NCBI GenBank assembly: GCA_020859985.1
Contig: JAJBVD010000078.1
Coordinates: 1 to 64,000, forward strand
Length of the DNA: 64,000 bases
Source: Clostridiales bacterium
GTDB lineage: Bacteria > Bacillota > Clostridia > Lachnospirales > Lachnospiraceae
Direction of reading: 5' to 3'
Positions 33,719 through 43,203 of the stretch are shown here, one piece after another. The notes under the pieces are model-generated. The model saw only the letters and a list, made by a program, of their open reading frames with translations, was not told where the DNA came from and made no database searches. The stretch's first letter is position 1. Every line of letters begins with the position of its first letter. Position numbers and translations under genes: made by a program.

Positions 33719-35374
33719 ATGGGCATTTGGATTTTGATTCCAATCTTTCTGCCGGTTGTCGCGGGCGTGCTGCTTTTGCTTTCTTCTGCGAAGGCGGAAG
33801 AGGAAACGCCCCCTCGCTGCGCATCGGCGGCAGAACGCGCCGGCCATTCAAAGAACGCTGCGCGTGGGGCCGGCGCTGCGAAAAGTCTCACCCGGCTGCA
33901 TTGCATTACCGCGGCGGTTCTGGTGGTATCCGCGGTTTTGGCTTTATTCGCGGCGTGGAGCGGGGATAACAGCTATACCTGGTTTGAGCTGATGGAGGGC
34001 ATTCCGATCTATTTTCAGATTGACGATGTCGGACGGCTGTTCGTCACGGTATTCAGCATTGCCTGGGTGCTGGTGTGCTTTTATGCCTTTACTTATATGA
34101 AACACGAAGGAAAAGAGCAGAGGTTTTTCGGGTTTTATCTGATTGTGTACGGAGTTCTGGTGGCGCTCTGCTTTTCGGGCAATCTGGTCACGCTGTATCT
34201 CTTTTACGAGCTGATGACGCTGACCTCGATGCCGATGGTGCTGCACTCCGGGACGCGCGAGTCGATCATGGCTGCCCTGAAATACCTGTTTTATTCCATG
34301 TGCGGCGCGTACCTTGGACTGTTTGCGATTTTCTTCTTATATAAATACTGCGATACGCTTACCTTTACGGCGGGCGGTACGCTGAACCTGGCGCTGGCTG
34401 AGGGACATACGGGTATTCTGCTTGCGGCTGTGATGGCGGCTCTGATCGGTTTCGGAGCGAAAGCAGGTATGTTCCCGCTGCATGCGTGGCTGCCTACTGC
34501 GCATCCGGTCGCTCCGGCGCCTGCCTCGGCAGTGCTCTCCGGCATTATCGCGAAAGCGGGTGTGCTGGCGATCATTCGTGTTGTATTTTACACAGTGGGA
34601 GCGGACTTTATCCGCGGTACCTGGGTGCAGACCGCGTGGATGTCGCTGGCGCTGCTCACGGTATTTATGGGATCAATGCTCGCATTCCGGGAAAAGGTAT
34701 TCAAAAAACGTCTGGCCTACTCGACAGTCAGCCAGGTGTCCTATATCCTGTTCGGCCTTTCCGTCTTATCGCCGACGGCGATGGAAGGCGCGCTTTTGCA
34801 TGTGGTCTTTCATGCGTTCATCAAGTGCGCGTTGTTCCTCACGGCCGGAATCTTTATCTTCCAGGCAGGGCTGTCTAATGTAGACCAGCTGGAAGGGATT
34901 GGCAAAAAGATGCCGAAGACGCTCTGGTGCTTTACGTTTGCGTCGCTTGCCCTGATCGGCATCCCGCCGACCAGCGGCTTTATCAGCAAATGGTATCTGG
35001 CGCAGGGCGCTCTGGAGGCAGAGGTTGGCGCGTACAGCTGGGCGGGACCGGCGGTACTGCTGCTTTCCGCGCTTCTGACCGCAGGCTACCTGCTTCCGAT
35101 CGTGACGAACGGATTTTTCCCGAAGAAGAAGGAGCAGGGGGAGGCTGTGCAAAAGGAAGGTGCTTCCGCACATGGCGCGACGATCACCGCGTATGCAGCC
35201 GGGAATGCTTCGGCGGCGGATGCTGAAGATGGCAGTTCAGCCGCTGCGTCTGCTGAGGTGCCTTTAGGGATGCTGATCCCGCTGGCGGCTTTTGCGGCGC
35301 TGGCCGTTCTTCTTGGCATATTCCCGAACCCGCTGATCCGCTTTGTGGGTCAGATTGCTGCGTCGGTGCTGTGA
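33719..35374 (+). CDS. Proton-conducting antiporter-type subunit (second)
   Basis: The 551-residue membrane protein carries the ion-path signatures LYLFYELMTLTSMPMVL (Glu) and GAKAGMFPLHAWLPTAHPVA (Lys), closer to NuoM/NuoL and MrpA than to MrpD. Near the N-terminus a polar stretch (KAEEETPPRCASAAERAGHS) and near the C-terminus an Ala-rich stretch (about 475-515) look like inserted loops. GAGGAGG precedes ATG 33719. Its FIRGTWVQTAW segment shows that the next gene's premature stop replaces a conserved Trp. Confidence 0.87.
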   Translation: MGIWILIPIFLPVVAGVLLLLSSAKAEEETPPRCASAAERAGHSKNAARGAGAAKSLTRLHCITAAVLVVSAVLALFAAWSGDNSYTWFELMEGIPIYFQIDDVGRLFVTVFSIAWVLVCFYAFTYMKHEGKEQRFFGFYLIVYGVLVALCFSGNLVTLYLFYELMTLTSMPMVLHSGTRESIMAALKYLFYSMCGAYLGLFAIFFLYKYCDTLTFTAGGTLNLALAEGHTGILLAAVMAALIGFGAKAGMFPLHAWLPTAHPVAPAPASAVLSGIIAKAGVLAIIRVVFYTVGADFIRGTWVQTAWMSLALLTVFMGSMLAFREKVFKKRLAYSTVSQVSYILFGLSVLSPTAMEGALLHVVFHAFIKCALFLTAGIFIFQAGLSNVDQLEGIGKKMPKTLWCFTFASLALIGIPPTSGFISKWYLAQGALEAEVGAYSWAGPAVLLLSALLTAGYLLPIVTNGFFPKKKEQGEAVQKEGASAHGATITAYAAGNASAADAEDGSSAAASAEVPLGMLIPLAAFAALAVLLGIFPNPLIRFVGQIAASVL

Positions 35375-35400
35375 TGATTTTCAGTAAGGAGGACACATAA

Positions 35401-36918
35401 ATGAGTCCGATATTTCTGGCGGTGGCTGTACTGCTTCCAATCTGCGGCGGAGCGCTGATCCCGGTGCTTCCGTTCGGCAGCAGAAAACAGATGATGATAT
35501 ATATAGAAGGTGTGGTGCTGTTGACTTCCGCGCTGGCGATTTCGCTGCTTCTGAATCGTCCGGCGGAGCATTTTGTGCTGTTCCGGTTTACCAGCAATAT
35601 TACATTAAGCTTCCGGCTGGACGGCCTGGGAAGTGTGTTTACGGCGCTGATTTCCGTGCTGTGGCCGCTGGCGACCCTGTACGCGTTTGAATATATGAAG
35701 CATGAGGAGCATGAAAAATTTTTCTTCCTGTTTTACACGGTGACCTACGGCATTACGATGGGAATCGCGTTTGCAGAAGATATGGTGACGATGTACTGCT
35801 TTTATGAGATGCTGACGCTCGTGACGGTGCCTCTGGTGCTCCATACGCTGACACGTGAGGCAGTGCTGGCCGGGCGCACCTATCTGTATTATTCGCTTGG
35901 CGGCGCGGCGTTTGCGTTTATCGGTGTGATCTTCATTCTCGTCTATGGCACCTCGCCGGATTTTGTGGCGGGCGGCGTACTGGATCTGGAGAAAATCGGA
36001 AACCGTACGAATCTGCTTCTGCTGATCTACGTTTTTTGCTTTTTCGGTTTCAGTGTCAAGGCGGCAATGTTCCCGTTCTCGGGCTGGCTGCCGAAAGCCG
36101 GCGTTGCGCCGACTCCGGTCACGGCGCTGCTTCATGCGGTGGCAGTGGTAAAGGCGGGCGCGTTCGCAACGATGCGCGTCACCTATTACAGCTTCGGAAC
36201 AGAGTTTTTGCGCGGAACCTGAGCGCAGACGGTGGTGCTGATCCCGGTCATTTTTACGATCGTTTACGGCTGCAGCCGCGCTTTGAAAGAAACGCATTTA
36301 AAACGGCGCCTTGCCTGGTCGACGGTGAGCAATCTTTCTTATATCCTGTTTGGCGTTGCGCTGATGTCGCCGCTCGGCCTTGTCGGTGCGCTGACACATA
36401 TGATCTGCCACGCGGTGATCAAGATCTGCTCCTTTTTCTGTGCGGGCGCGGTCATCTGCCAGAGCGGCAGAGAGTACATTTACCAGCTTGACGGCCTCGG
36501 GAAAAAGATGCCGAAGACGTTTGCCGTCTTTACCGTCTCCGGACTGGCGCTGATGGGCGTTCCCGGGCTGGCCGGTTTTGTCGGTAAATGGAATCTGGTA
36601 AAAGCTGCGCTTGACAGCACGCATCCTCTGGCGGTGGTCGGGGTGATCGCGCTGATGATTTCTGCACTTCTGACCGCAATCTACATGCTGACGATCAGTG
36701 TGCGGGCGTTTGTGCAGCCGGAAAAAGCATCTGCAAAGTCTGCGGAACAACCGAAGCCAGTGGATTGCGGAAATGTGCCGATGGAAGAGGAAGTTAAGGA
36801 TCCCGGCTGGATGATGCTCCTGCCGCTGGTGCTTTTTGTGGCTGCGATGTTTGTGATCGGTCTGCATCCGCAGCCGTTGATCAATGTGTTCACGCAGATT
36901 GCATCGGCGATACAGTAG
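35401..36918 (+). pseudogene. Proton-conducting antiporter-type subunit (third), interrupted by in-frame TGA
   Basis: The reading frame starting at ATG 35401 (AAGGAGG upstream) is open to TGA 36220-36222 and continues in the same frame to TAG 36916-36918. Together the halves give a normal antiporter subunit of 505 residues, with Glu in YCFYEMLTLVTVPLVL and Lys in VKAAMFPFSGWLPKAGVAP. The TGA falls in FLRGT*AQTVVLIP, where the paralogue at 33719 has FIRGTWVQTAW, so a single TGG-to-TGA change explains it. Both ion-path motifs lie before the stop, yet the truncated protein would lack about five membrane segments. Confidence 0.85.
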
Positions 36919-37038
36919 ACTGAGATTGTAATGATTTATGATAATACCTCGCACCTGATGCGAGATGCGGATGCATATGACTGATTCAATTACGATGCTA
37001 TGTATTGCGGGAAAGCAATATGGGAAGAAAGAGCGGTA

Positions 37039-37064
37039 GTAACTGTGAAGGTACGAACAGTTGC
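37039..37064 (+). repeat. Dispersed palindrome, copy inside the Mrp operon
   Basis: GTAACTGT (37039-37046) and ACAGTTGC (37057-37064) flank GAAGGTACGA. It sits in the 185-base gap between the third and fourth antiporter-type subunits. A second small hairpin (CTCGCA/TGCGAG, 36949-36965) lies in the same gap. Confidence 0.7.
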
Positions 37065-37103
37065 GAATAGAAAGAAAATTCAGGTTCAGGAAGGAAGAAG
37101 GTC

Positions 37104-39296
37104 ATGAACTTTAATATCATATTGGCGGTGCTTGTCTTTTACCCGATGCTGGGCGGGCTGGCTGTCTGGCTTTTGAGGTCACATCTGAACAGCGCGGCGG
37201 TCAGTGCATTTACAGCAGTCACGGAGTTTCTGCTGATGCTTGGCCTTTTCATCGCTTCTGTACAGACTGGCGGCGCGGGTGCAGAGACAGCTGCTGCGGT
37301 GCAAACTGCCGCAGGCTCTGGTATCCTGTCGATTTTTGGCTCTGATACAGTGCTGTCGCTGACGATTCCTGGTATCTGCGGCATGGGACTGCATTTTACA
37401 CTCGATGGCTTCCGCCTGCTTTATGGGATGATTGCCTGCTTTATGTGGATGATGACGGCACTGCTGTGTCCGGAGTATTTTGGAGGACATGGCAGTCGGA
37501 GTGCAAATCCATCTTCCATGCATAGCGGTGTAAAACACGGCAATACAGGGACAATGGAAGAGGAGCCGTCTCCCGACCGTTTCTACGTCTTTTTCCTTCT
37601 GACACTCGGCGCGACAATGGGCGTCTTTTTGTCGGCAGATTTGTATACGACTTTCATTTTCTTTGAGATGATGTCTTTTACCTCCTACGTCTGGGTAGCG
37701 CATGAGGAAAATAATGCAGCGCTTCGCGCGGCAGACACGTACCTGACGGTGGCGGTGCTGGGAGGCCTCGTCATGCTGATGGGCATTTTCGGAGTCTGGC
37801 ACGAACTGGGGACACTCACTATCTCAGAACTTCCGGCTGCGGCCGCGGCGTATGACAACAAGCCCCTGCTGTACGCACTTGGGGGCTGCATGTTATTTGG
37901 CTTTGGCGCGAAAGCAGGTGCTTTTCCGCTCCACATCTGGCTGCCGAAGGCGCATCCGGTGGCACCGGCACCCGCGTCGGCACTGCTCTCCGGCATTTTG
38001 ACGAAGACCGGTATCTTCGGTGTGCTTGCAGTCACGACCGGATTGTTTTTATACGATAAGAACTGGGGATTGCTGATCCTTGCCATCGGCGCGGCGACGA
38101 TGTTTGGCGGGGCACTGCTCGCGGTATTTTCCATCAATCTGAAACGCACGCTGGCTTGCTCATCCATGTCGCAGATCGGATTTATCCTCATCGGTGTGGG
38201 AATGCAGTGCATGCTCGGCGAGGAAAACGCGCTGGCGGTGCATGGGACGCTGCTTCACATGATGAACCACTCCATGATCAAGCTGGTGCTGTTCATGGCG
38301 GCAGGCGTCATTTACATGAATGCACATGCCCTCGATCTGAACGTGATTCGCGGCTATGGCCGCAAGAAGCCGCTGCTGAAGGTGATATTCCTGATTGGGG
38401 CATTGGCAATCGGCGGCATCCCGCTGTTTGGCGGATACATCAGCAAGACTTTGCTGCACGAGAGCATCCTGGAGTACGGCGGAGGATTTCTTTTCCGGGC
38501 GCTGGAATACCTGTTCCTGTTCTCCGGCGGCCTGACCGTGGCTTATATGACAAAGCTGTTTGTGGCGATTTTTGTGGAGAAGAATACAGACGCAGATCTG
38601 CAGAAAACTTATGACAATCAGAAAAAATACATGAATCCGGCAAGCACCTTTGCTCTTACAGGAAGTGCTCTGGTGCTCCTGATCTGGGGGCTGTTTCCGC
38701 ACGGCATTATGGATCGCGCGGCAAAGCTTGGCCAGACTTTTATGGGACTGGAGGAATTCGGAGAGACCGTTTCCTATTTCAGCCTGAAAAACCTGTCCGG
38801 GGCGGCGATTTCCATCGGAATCGGCGCGGTGGTGTATGTGTTTGTGATTCGGAAGCTGCTGATGAGAAAGAAGAATATATACATTAACGCATGGCCGTCC
38901 TGGCTGGATATCGAGGAGCGGATCTATCGTCCGCTGCTGATGCGCATCCTGATACCGGTTGGTCATGTGATCGCGCGGCTATTCGACAGCCTGGCGGACT
39001 TTTCCGTCGTCGGTCTGCGTAAGACGATATACAAAGATTCGCCTGTTCCGCAGGACCGCACCAGAGGAACATGGCTGACGGACGCGGTGGGCAGCCTTCT
39101 GAATGCAGTTCAAAGACTTGCGAACCGCACATGGAGGCGCAGCAATCCGGGTACAGTTGATTATCAGCGGGAGCTTGCGCTCCGCCATGATGTCCGCCGG
39201 GAGAGCAGCACGCTTATCGGGCGCAGCCTGTCGTACGGGCTGCTTCTGGTGATCATAGGCTTTACGCTCACACTTGTGTATATTCTCTGGTGGTAA
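37104..39296 (+). CDS. Proton-conducting antiporter-type subunit (fourth, MrpA/NuoL-like)
   Basis: The 730-residue membrane protein has the ion-path signatures TFIFFEMMSFTSYVWV (Glu) and GAKAGAFPLHIWLPKAHPVA (Lys), with NMSMSQIGF-type helix-8 sequence (CSSMSQIGFILIGVGMQCM). The C-terminal 150 residues add further membrane segments and a soluble piece (about 640-705), reminiscent of the longer MrpA/NuoL subunits but lacking the MbhD/MbhE part, which is encoded separately upstream. GGAAGGAAG precedes ATG 37104. It ends the operon. Confidence 0.87.
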   Translation: MNFNIILAVLVFYPMLGGLAVWLLRSHLNSAAVSAFTAVTEFLLMLGLFIASVQTGGAGAETAAAVQTAAGSGILSIFGSDTVLSLTIPGICGMGLHFTLDGFRLLYGMIACFMWMMTALLCPEYFGGHGSRSANPSSMHSGVKHGNTGTMEEEPSPDRFYVFFLLTLGATMGVFLSADLYTTFIFFEMMSFTSYVWVAHEENNAALRAADTYLTVAVLGGLVMLMGIFGVWHELGTLTISELPAAAAAYDNKPLLYALGGCMLFGFGAKAGAFPLHIWLPKAHPVAPAPASALLSGILTKTGIFGVLAVTTGLFLYDKNWGLLILAIGAATMFGGALLAVFSINLKRTLACSSMSQIGFILIGVGMQCMLGEENALAVHGTLLHMMNHSMIKLVLFMAAGVIYMNAHALDLNVIRGYGRKKPLLKVIFLIGALAIGGIPLFGGYISKTLLHESILEYGGGFLFRALEYLFLFSGGLTVAYMTKLFVAIFVEKNTDADLQKTYDNQKKYMNPASTFALTGSALVLLIWGLFPHGIMDRAAKLGQTFMGLEEFGETVSYFSLKNLSGAAISIGIGAVVYVFVIRKLLMRKKNIYINAWPSWLDIEERIYRPLLMRILIPVGHVIARLFDSLADFSVVGLRKTIYKDSPVPQDRTRGTWLTDAVGSLLNAVQRLANRTWRRSNPGTVDYQRELALRHDVRRESSTLIGRSLSYGLLLVIIGFTLTLVYILWW

Positions 39297-39321
39297 CGTG
39301 CAGGCAGATTTTCTCTGTGTA

Positions 39322-39354
39322 AAAGACCGGTCCCTTAAAGACCGGTCTTCTTTT
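39322..39354 (+). terminator. Terminator at the end of the Mrp operon
   Basis: AGACCGGTC and GACCGGTCT form a 9-bp stem with a 7-base loop followed by TCTTTT. It lies between convergent genes and may serve both. Confidence 0.85.
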
Positions 39355-39373
39355 GAAATTATAAAACTTATTT

Positions 39374-42016
39374 TCAGATTGTTTTCATCACATCCCGGCT
39401 GCGCGTCTTTTTTGCTTCATACAGCTTCTGGTCAGCGCGGATCAGTGCTTCCTTCAGTGTGATATCGTTGTCCGGCGTGATCAGACAGGCGCCCGCCGAT
39501 ACGGTCAGAAGATACGGCTTGCCGCTGGTCTGGTTATAGCGGTCAAATTTCTGATATAGGGCAGAAATGATGCTTTCGCCGCTGTCAAAAGTGCAGGAGC
39601 TGACGTCACTGTCGGCTTCGGTGTCCGTATGTGGCCCGGATGTATGCATCTCGTTCACCCCGGATGGCCCGCGTACCTCCAGCAGGCAGGTGAACTCGTC
39701 ACCACCGATGCGGCCTGCGATGCCTCGCCCGTCGGACAGTTCCTTTAAAGCTTTTCCTATCTGCCGGAGAGAGGAATCTCCCTCCTTGTGTCCAAAACGG
39801 TCATTGATCAGTTTCAGATTGTTCATATCCACATAGATCACGACCTGACAGCGGCCCTCATGGCGAAGCATATCAATTCGTTCTTCTGCGAGGGCATAAA
39901 AACCGCGGACATTTAAGATACCGGTAAGCGGGTCGGACTTGGAAATCGCATCCAGCTCGATGTTGTGATCCTTCAGAGTCTCCAGATTGACCTCCAGCTG
40001 TGCCTGGATCTTTTCGTTGGCCTGCAGAAGCGAGATCATCTTGATCGCGGAGCTTAACTGATTGATCAGAAATTCCCCGTTGGAATAAAGGGCCGGCGTC
40101 ATGTCGCAGATCAGGACGCCGTACACAATCTTACCAAAGAACAGCGGAAGCATGATCTGAGCGCACTCCTTTTCCCCGGCCGGTTTTGCAAAACGGTACA
40201 TCTCGGGAAGACTCTGAGGTTGTTCGGGCAGAGAAACAGACTGCACAACGCCGTCTTTCAGGATGGCTTTCAATTCCAGCTTTTGAGGCGCCTCAAATGG
40301 CTCCCGGAACAGATGCTCCTGAGGTACCGGAAGCAGATACAGCCAGGCGTTCTGAATCTCCAGCCAGTCCAGATTCTCCAGAATGGAACAAAAGCTTTCG
40401 TCGGTACCCTGTTCAAACTGGAGGATGTTCTGTACAAACAGCTTCATATTATAGCTGGTGTCATATTCTTTGTTCATCACGGAAGCGGACTGCCGGTTCA
40501 TGGTACGGATAATCTTCCGATAAAGCATATTAAAAGCATTTCTAAGCTCAAAGCGGGAACTGGAATCTTCCTGCTGTGCCAGAAGTGCGTGGTAATACTG
40601 CTCCAGATTCGTCATCAGTCCGTCGATGTCCGCTGCTCCGATTACGTCCGGATTCAAAAAAGCGTCAGCGGCGTCACCGATCTCGTGCAGCTGCGCCTGT
40701 ATGCGCTGTATATTGGAAACGGTCTCCTTTGCGTCATTGGATTGCGAATCTCGTGATATATGTTCAGCTGCAGAGGTTTGCGGATTGTGCGGGATGCATT
40801 CAGCGGCAGACCTCTGCGGATTGTGCGGCTCGCAGGCAGCATCAGCGGCCTGCGGCCTTTGCGGTGCACATTTGGCCAGAACTGCATATTCCTCTTTGCG
40901 CATAAAGCAGGCCGCGAGACGGTCGAAAAGACGGCCATAAGCAAGCCGGACGTCGTCCATCTTAAGCTGCGCTTCCGCATGGTAATTGTGATAAAACGTA
41001 TCATGAAAGCTGACATTAAGATTGCTTAAGATCTGTGCACAGCTTTTTCTTCCCTCATTTGCCTGAACGATCGAGTCGCGCAGAACAAAATGAGTGGGAA
41101 TGGAGATACTTTTTATATTGGCAAAAGTGTCATTTGCCTTAACGTCAGCCGGCGCAGAAGCCGGCATGGCATCAGAAGACGATGCATCTGCCTGACAGGC
41201 TGCGTATACATCCAGAGCTAAGCGGACAGAAGCCTCACCCAACTGCGTGGGGTCGGCCAGTATGGTAGCAAGCGGCGGCGAGGCCTTTGCCCCGGCGGGC
41301 GCGTCGTCAAAGCCCAGAATGGAAATATCACGGCCCGGCACGATGCCCCGCCGATCAAGCTCTGTATACAGGCCGAGCGCTGTATCGTCATTGACACAGA
41401 AAATCGCATCCAGATCCGGATTCGCATCCAGAAACGCACGGTATACCTGCTCGTTGTTGGAGGAGAGATTGCCCTCCGCAAAACGGCGCGGCGGGCAGTC
41501 GAGTCCGTTTTCGGCAAGGACACGGTTGAAGATCCCGCGCCTTTCCAGCGCGTCGGTATTATTGTCATGTCCGCCGATCATCCCGATCTTCCGGCAGCCG
41601 CAATTCCGGATCAGGTATTCCAGACCTTCCCGGATGCCGGTCTCGTTTTCAAACGTAACGCCAATATAGCCGTCAATCTTTGAGGCGATCAGCACACAGG
41701 GAATCCCGTCAAACTGCTGCAGAAGACGGCGGATACGATCCGGCGTGGTAAAGCAGCCGATGCAGTCCGCAGCAACAATCAGGGCGTCAAGACAGCCCTT
41801 TTGAATGTATGAAAAAACAGTGCTGTACTGATATTCGTACATCAGCTCCCGGTTGTCCGTAAGATCACGATCCAGATATTTTCCCGGAAAGATCAGGACA
41901 TCCACATTGTTCACACGCGCTTCTGCCATAATGCCGTTGCAGATGTGTTCTGTAAAATCATCCAGAATCCCGCTGACAAGTACGCCAATGGTGAGTTTTT
42001 TATCCGTGTGCTGCAT
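39374..42016 (-). CDS. LacI-type sensor domain fused to a GGDEF diguanylate cyclase
   Basis: The 880-residue protein begins with a periplasmic-binding-protein-like domain of LacI regulators (about 8-320: TIGVLVSGILDDFTEHICNG, DAIFCVNDDTALGL) but has no DNA-binding helix-turn-helix and no membrane segment. A long middle part follows, then a GGDEF domain (about 720-875) with the intact motif GRIGGDEF (771-775). It should make cyclic-di-GMP in response to a small cytoplasmic ligand, probably a sugar. Residues around 400-445 are an insert of near-repeats (CEPHNPQRSAAE, CIPHNPQTSAAE). AAGGAGGG precedes ATG on the minus strand. Confidence 0.87.
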   Translation of the reverse strand: MQHTDKKLTIGVLVSGILDDFTEHICNGIMAEARVNNVDVLIFPGKYLDRDLTDNRELMYEYQYSTVFSYIQKGCLDALIVAADCIGCFTTPDRIRRLLQQFDGIPCVLIASKIDGYIGVTFENETGIREGLEYLIRNCGCRKIGMIGGHDNNTDALERRGIFNRVLAENGLDCPPRRFAEGNLSSNNEQVYRAFLDANPDLDAIFCVNDDTALGLYTELDRRGIVPGRDISILGFDDAPAGAKASPPLATILADPTQLGEASVRLALDVYAACQADASSSDAMPASAPADVKANDTFANIKSISIPTHFVLRDSIVQANEGRKSCAQILSNLNVSFHDTFYHNYHAEAQLKMDDVRLAYGRLFDRLAACFMRKEEYAVLAKCAPQRPQAADAACEPHNPQRSAAECIPHNPQTSAAEHISRDSQSNDAKETVSNIQRIQAQLHEIGDAADAFLNPDVIGAADIDGLMTNLEQYYHALLAQQEDSSSRFELRNAFNMLYRKIIRTMNRQSASVMNKEYDTSYNMKLFVQNILQFEQGTDESFCSILENLDWLEIQNAWLYLLPVPQEHLFREPFEAPQKLELKAILKDGVVQSVSLPEQPQSLPEMYRFAKPAGEKECAQIMLPLFFGKIVYGVLICDMTPALYSNGEFLINQLSSAIKMISLLQANEKIQAQLEVNLETLKDHNIELDAISKSDPLTGILNVRGFYALAEERIDMLRHEGRCQVVIYVDMNNLKLINDRFGHKEGDSSLRQIGKALKELSDGRGIAGRIGGDEFTCLLEVRGPSGVNEMHTSGPHTDTEADSDVSSCTFDSGESIISALYQKFDRYNQTSGKPYLLTVSAGACLITPDNDITLKEALIRADQKLYEAKKTRSRDVMKTI

Positions 42017-42198
42017 GGCTGCCCTCCTTCCGTAAAATGTAAAACTATAGATGAACAAAGGTAACTATGTAAAAGTTCCGATAAAAGCCCTGATAAAGGC
42101 GGGCTTGAACAGATATTTTTTTAAAGGGTACAATTATAATGATTATATCACAGGAAAGACGAAGAAAAAAGGGGTGTGAAAAAAATCTTATAATAAAA

Positions 42199-42227
42199 TT
42201 GTAGGAACAGGAAATTGATGTTATACT
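42199..42227 (+). promoter_or_regulatory. Promoter of tatD-like gene
   Basis: TTGTAG (42199-42204), a 17-base spacer and TATACT (42222-42227) lie about 50 bases before the start codon. Confidence 0.6.
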
Positions 42228-42277
42228 ACCTGCATCTGTTTTTGTAAGCCAGAGCCGTATGGAGGGAGGAAAAACCA

Positions 42278-43045
42278 GTGATCTTTGACACTCACGCGCA
42301 TTACAATGAAAAAGCATTTGACGCAGACCGTGAAGAGCTGCTTTTGAAGATGGAGCCGGCTGGCGTTGCAGGGCTCGTAAATATGGGGGCGACTCTTCGT
42401 GATGTGGAGGAGAGTCAGGAGTTAGCCGCGAGGTATCCCTTTGTGTATGCGGCTGTCGGCGTTCACCCGGATGAGGTTGGCTCTCTGGATGAAGAAAAGC
42501 TGCAGCATCTCTATGAGCTCTGCGGCCGGGAGAAAACGGTGGCGGTCGGGGAAATCGGGCTTGATTATTACTGGGATAAAGAAAACCATGATCTCCAGAA
42601 AGAGTGGTTTGTGCGTCAGCTTCAGATGGCAAAGGATACCGGGCTGCCAGTCAACATTCACAGTAGGGAGGCTGCGCAGGATACCTTTGACATTATGAAA
42701 GCGGAACATGCGGGGACGACGGGCGGCATCATTCACTGTTTTTCGTCATCCGCGCAGATGGCGCTGGAATATGTAAAGATGGGATATTATATCGGAGTCG
42801 GCGGCGTGGTCACCTTTAAAAATGCGCGTGTTATGAAGGAGGTCGTTGCGGCGGTGCCGCTTTCAAATCTTGTGACGGAGACGGACTGCCCATATCTGGC
42901 GCCTGCACCGCACCGTGGCAAACGCAATTCCTCTCTTTATATTCCACTGGTGATTGAAGCAATCGCGCAGATCAGGGGAATCGCGCCGCATGAGGCGGAA
43001 GAGGCGCTTTACGAGAATGCGCTGCGGGTGTATCATTTACTATAA
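42278..43045 (+). CDS. TatD-family metal-dependent DNase
   Basis: The 255-residue TIM-barrel hydrolase has the N-terminal metal motif FDTHAHYN and later VGEIGLDYYW, PVNIHSREA, GGIIHCFSSS and TETDCPYLAP, which are the standard metal-binding segments of TatD/YabD. The family has 3'-5' DNase activity and is often next to ksgA, as here. The start is GTG 42278 with GGAGGGAGGA eight bases upstream. Its last codons and stop overlap the left copy of an inverted repeat. Confidence 0.92.
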   Translation: MIFDTHAHYNEKAFDADREELLLKMEPAGVAGLVNMGATLRDVEESQELAARYPFVYAAVGVHPDEVGSLDEEKLQHLYELCGREKTVAVGEIGLDYYWDKENHDLQKEWFVRQLQMAKDTGLPVNIHSREAAQDTFDIMKAEHAGTTGGIIHCFSSSAQMALEYVKMGYYIGVGGVVTFKNARVMKEVVAAVPLSNLVTETDCPYLAPAPHRGKRNSSLYIPLVIEAIAQIRGIAPHEAEEALYENALRVYHLL

Positions 43046-43177
43046 AAGTGTTGTCGATTGCGGGGCGCTGAACGTCCAGTGGACGTTCGTTAAGCGCCGA
43101 CCGAAGCGGAGCGTAGATGCGTAGCACGGAGCAATCGGCTTTTATAGGTAGCGGTGCCCGCAAAGAGGGCATGAAAG
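43035..43177 (+). repeat. Left copy of inverted repeat around ksgA-spmB
   Basis: This interval shares blocks with the reverse complement of 44761-44957. They are TTTACTATAAAAGTGT at the start, a perfect 28-base block at 43118-43145 (inside it CGTAGCACGGAGCAATCGGC), and a terminal GGGCATGAAAG preceded by a small CCCGC hairpin. The middle parts differ. Confidence 0.8.
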
Positions 43178-43203
43178 TTTAGAAAACAGGACAGAAAAAA
43201 TAT

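Noticed and set aside
36220..36222. Alternative genetic code reading TGA as Trp
   Set aside because: TGA serves as the natural stop of several intact genes here (for example ppdK at 363-365), and only one conserved Trp is affected.
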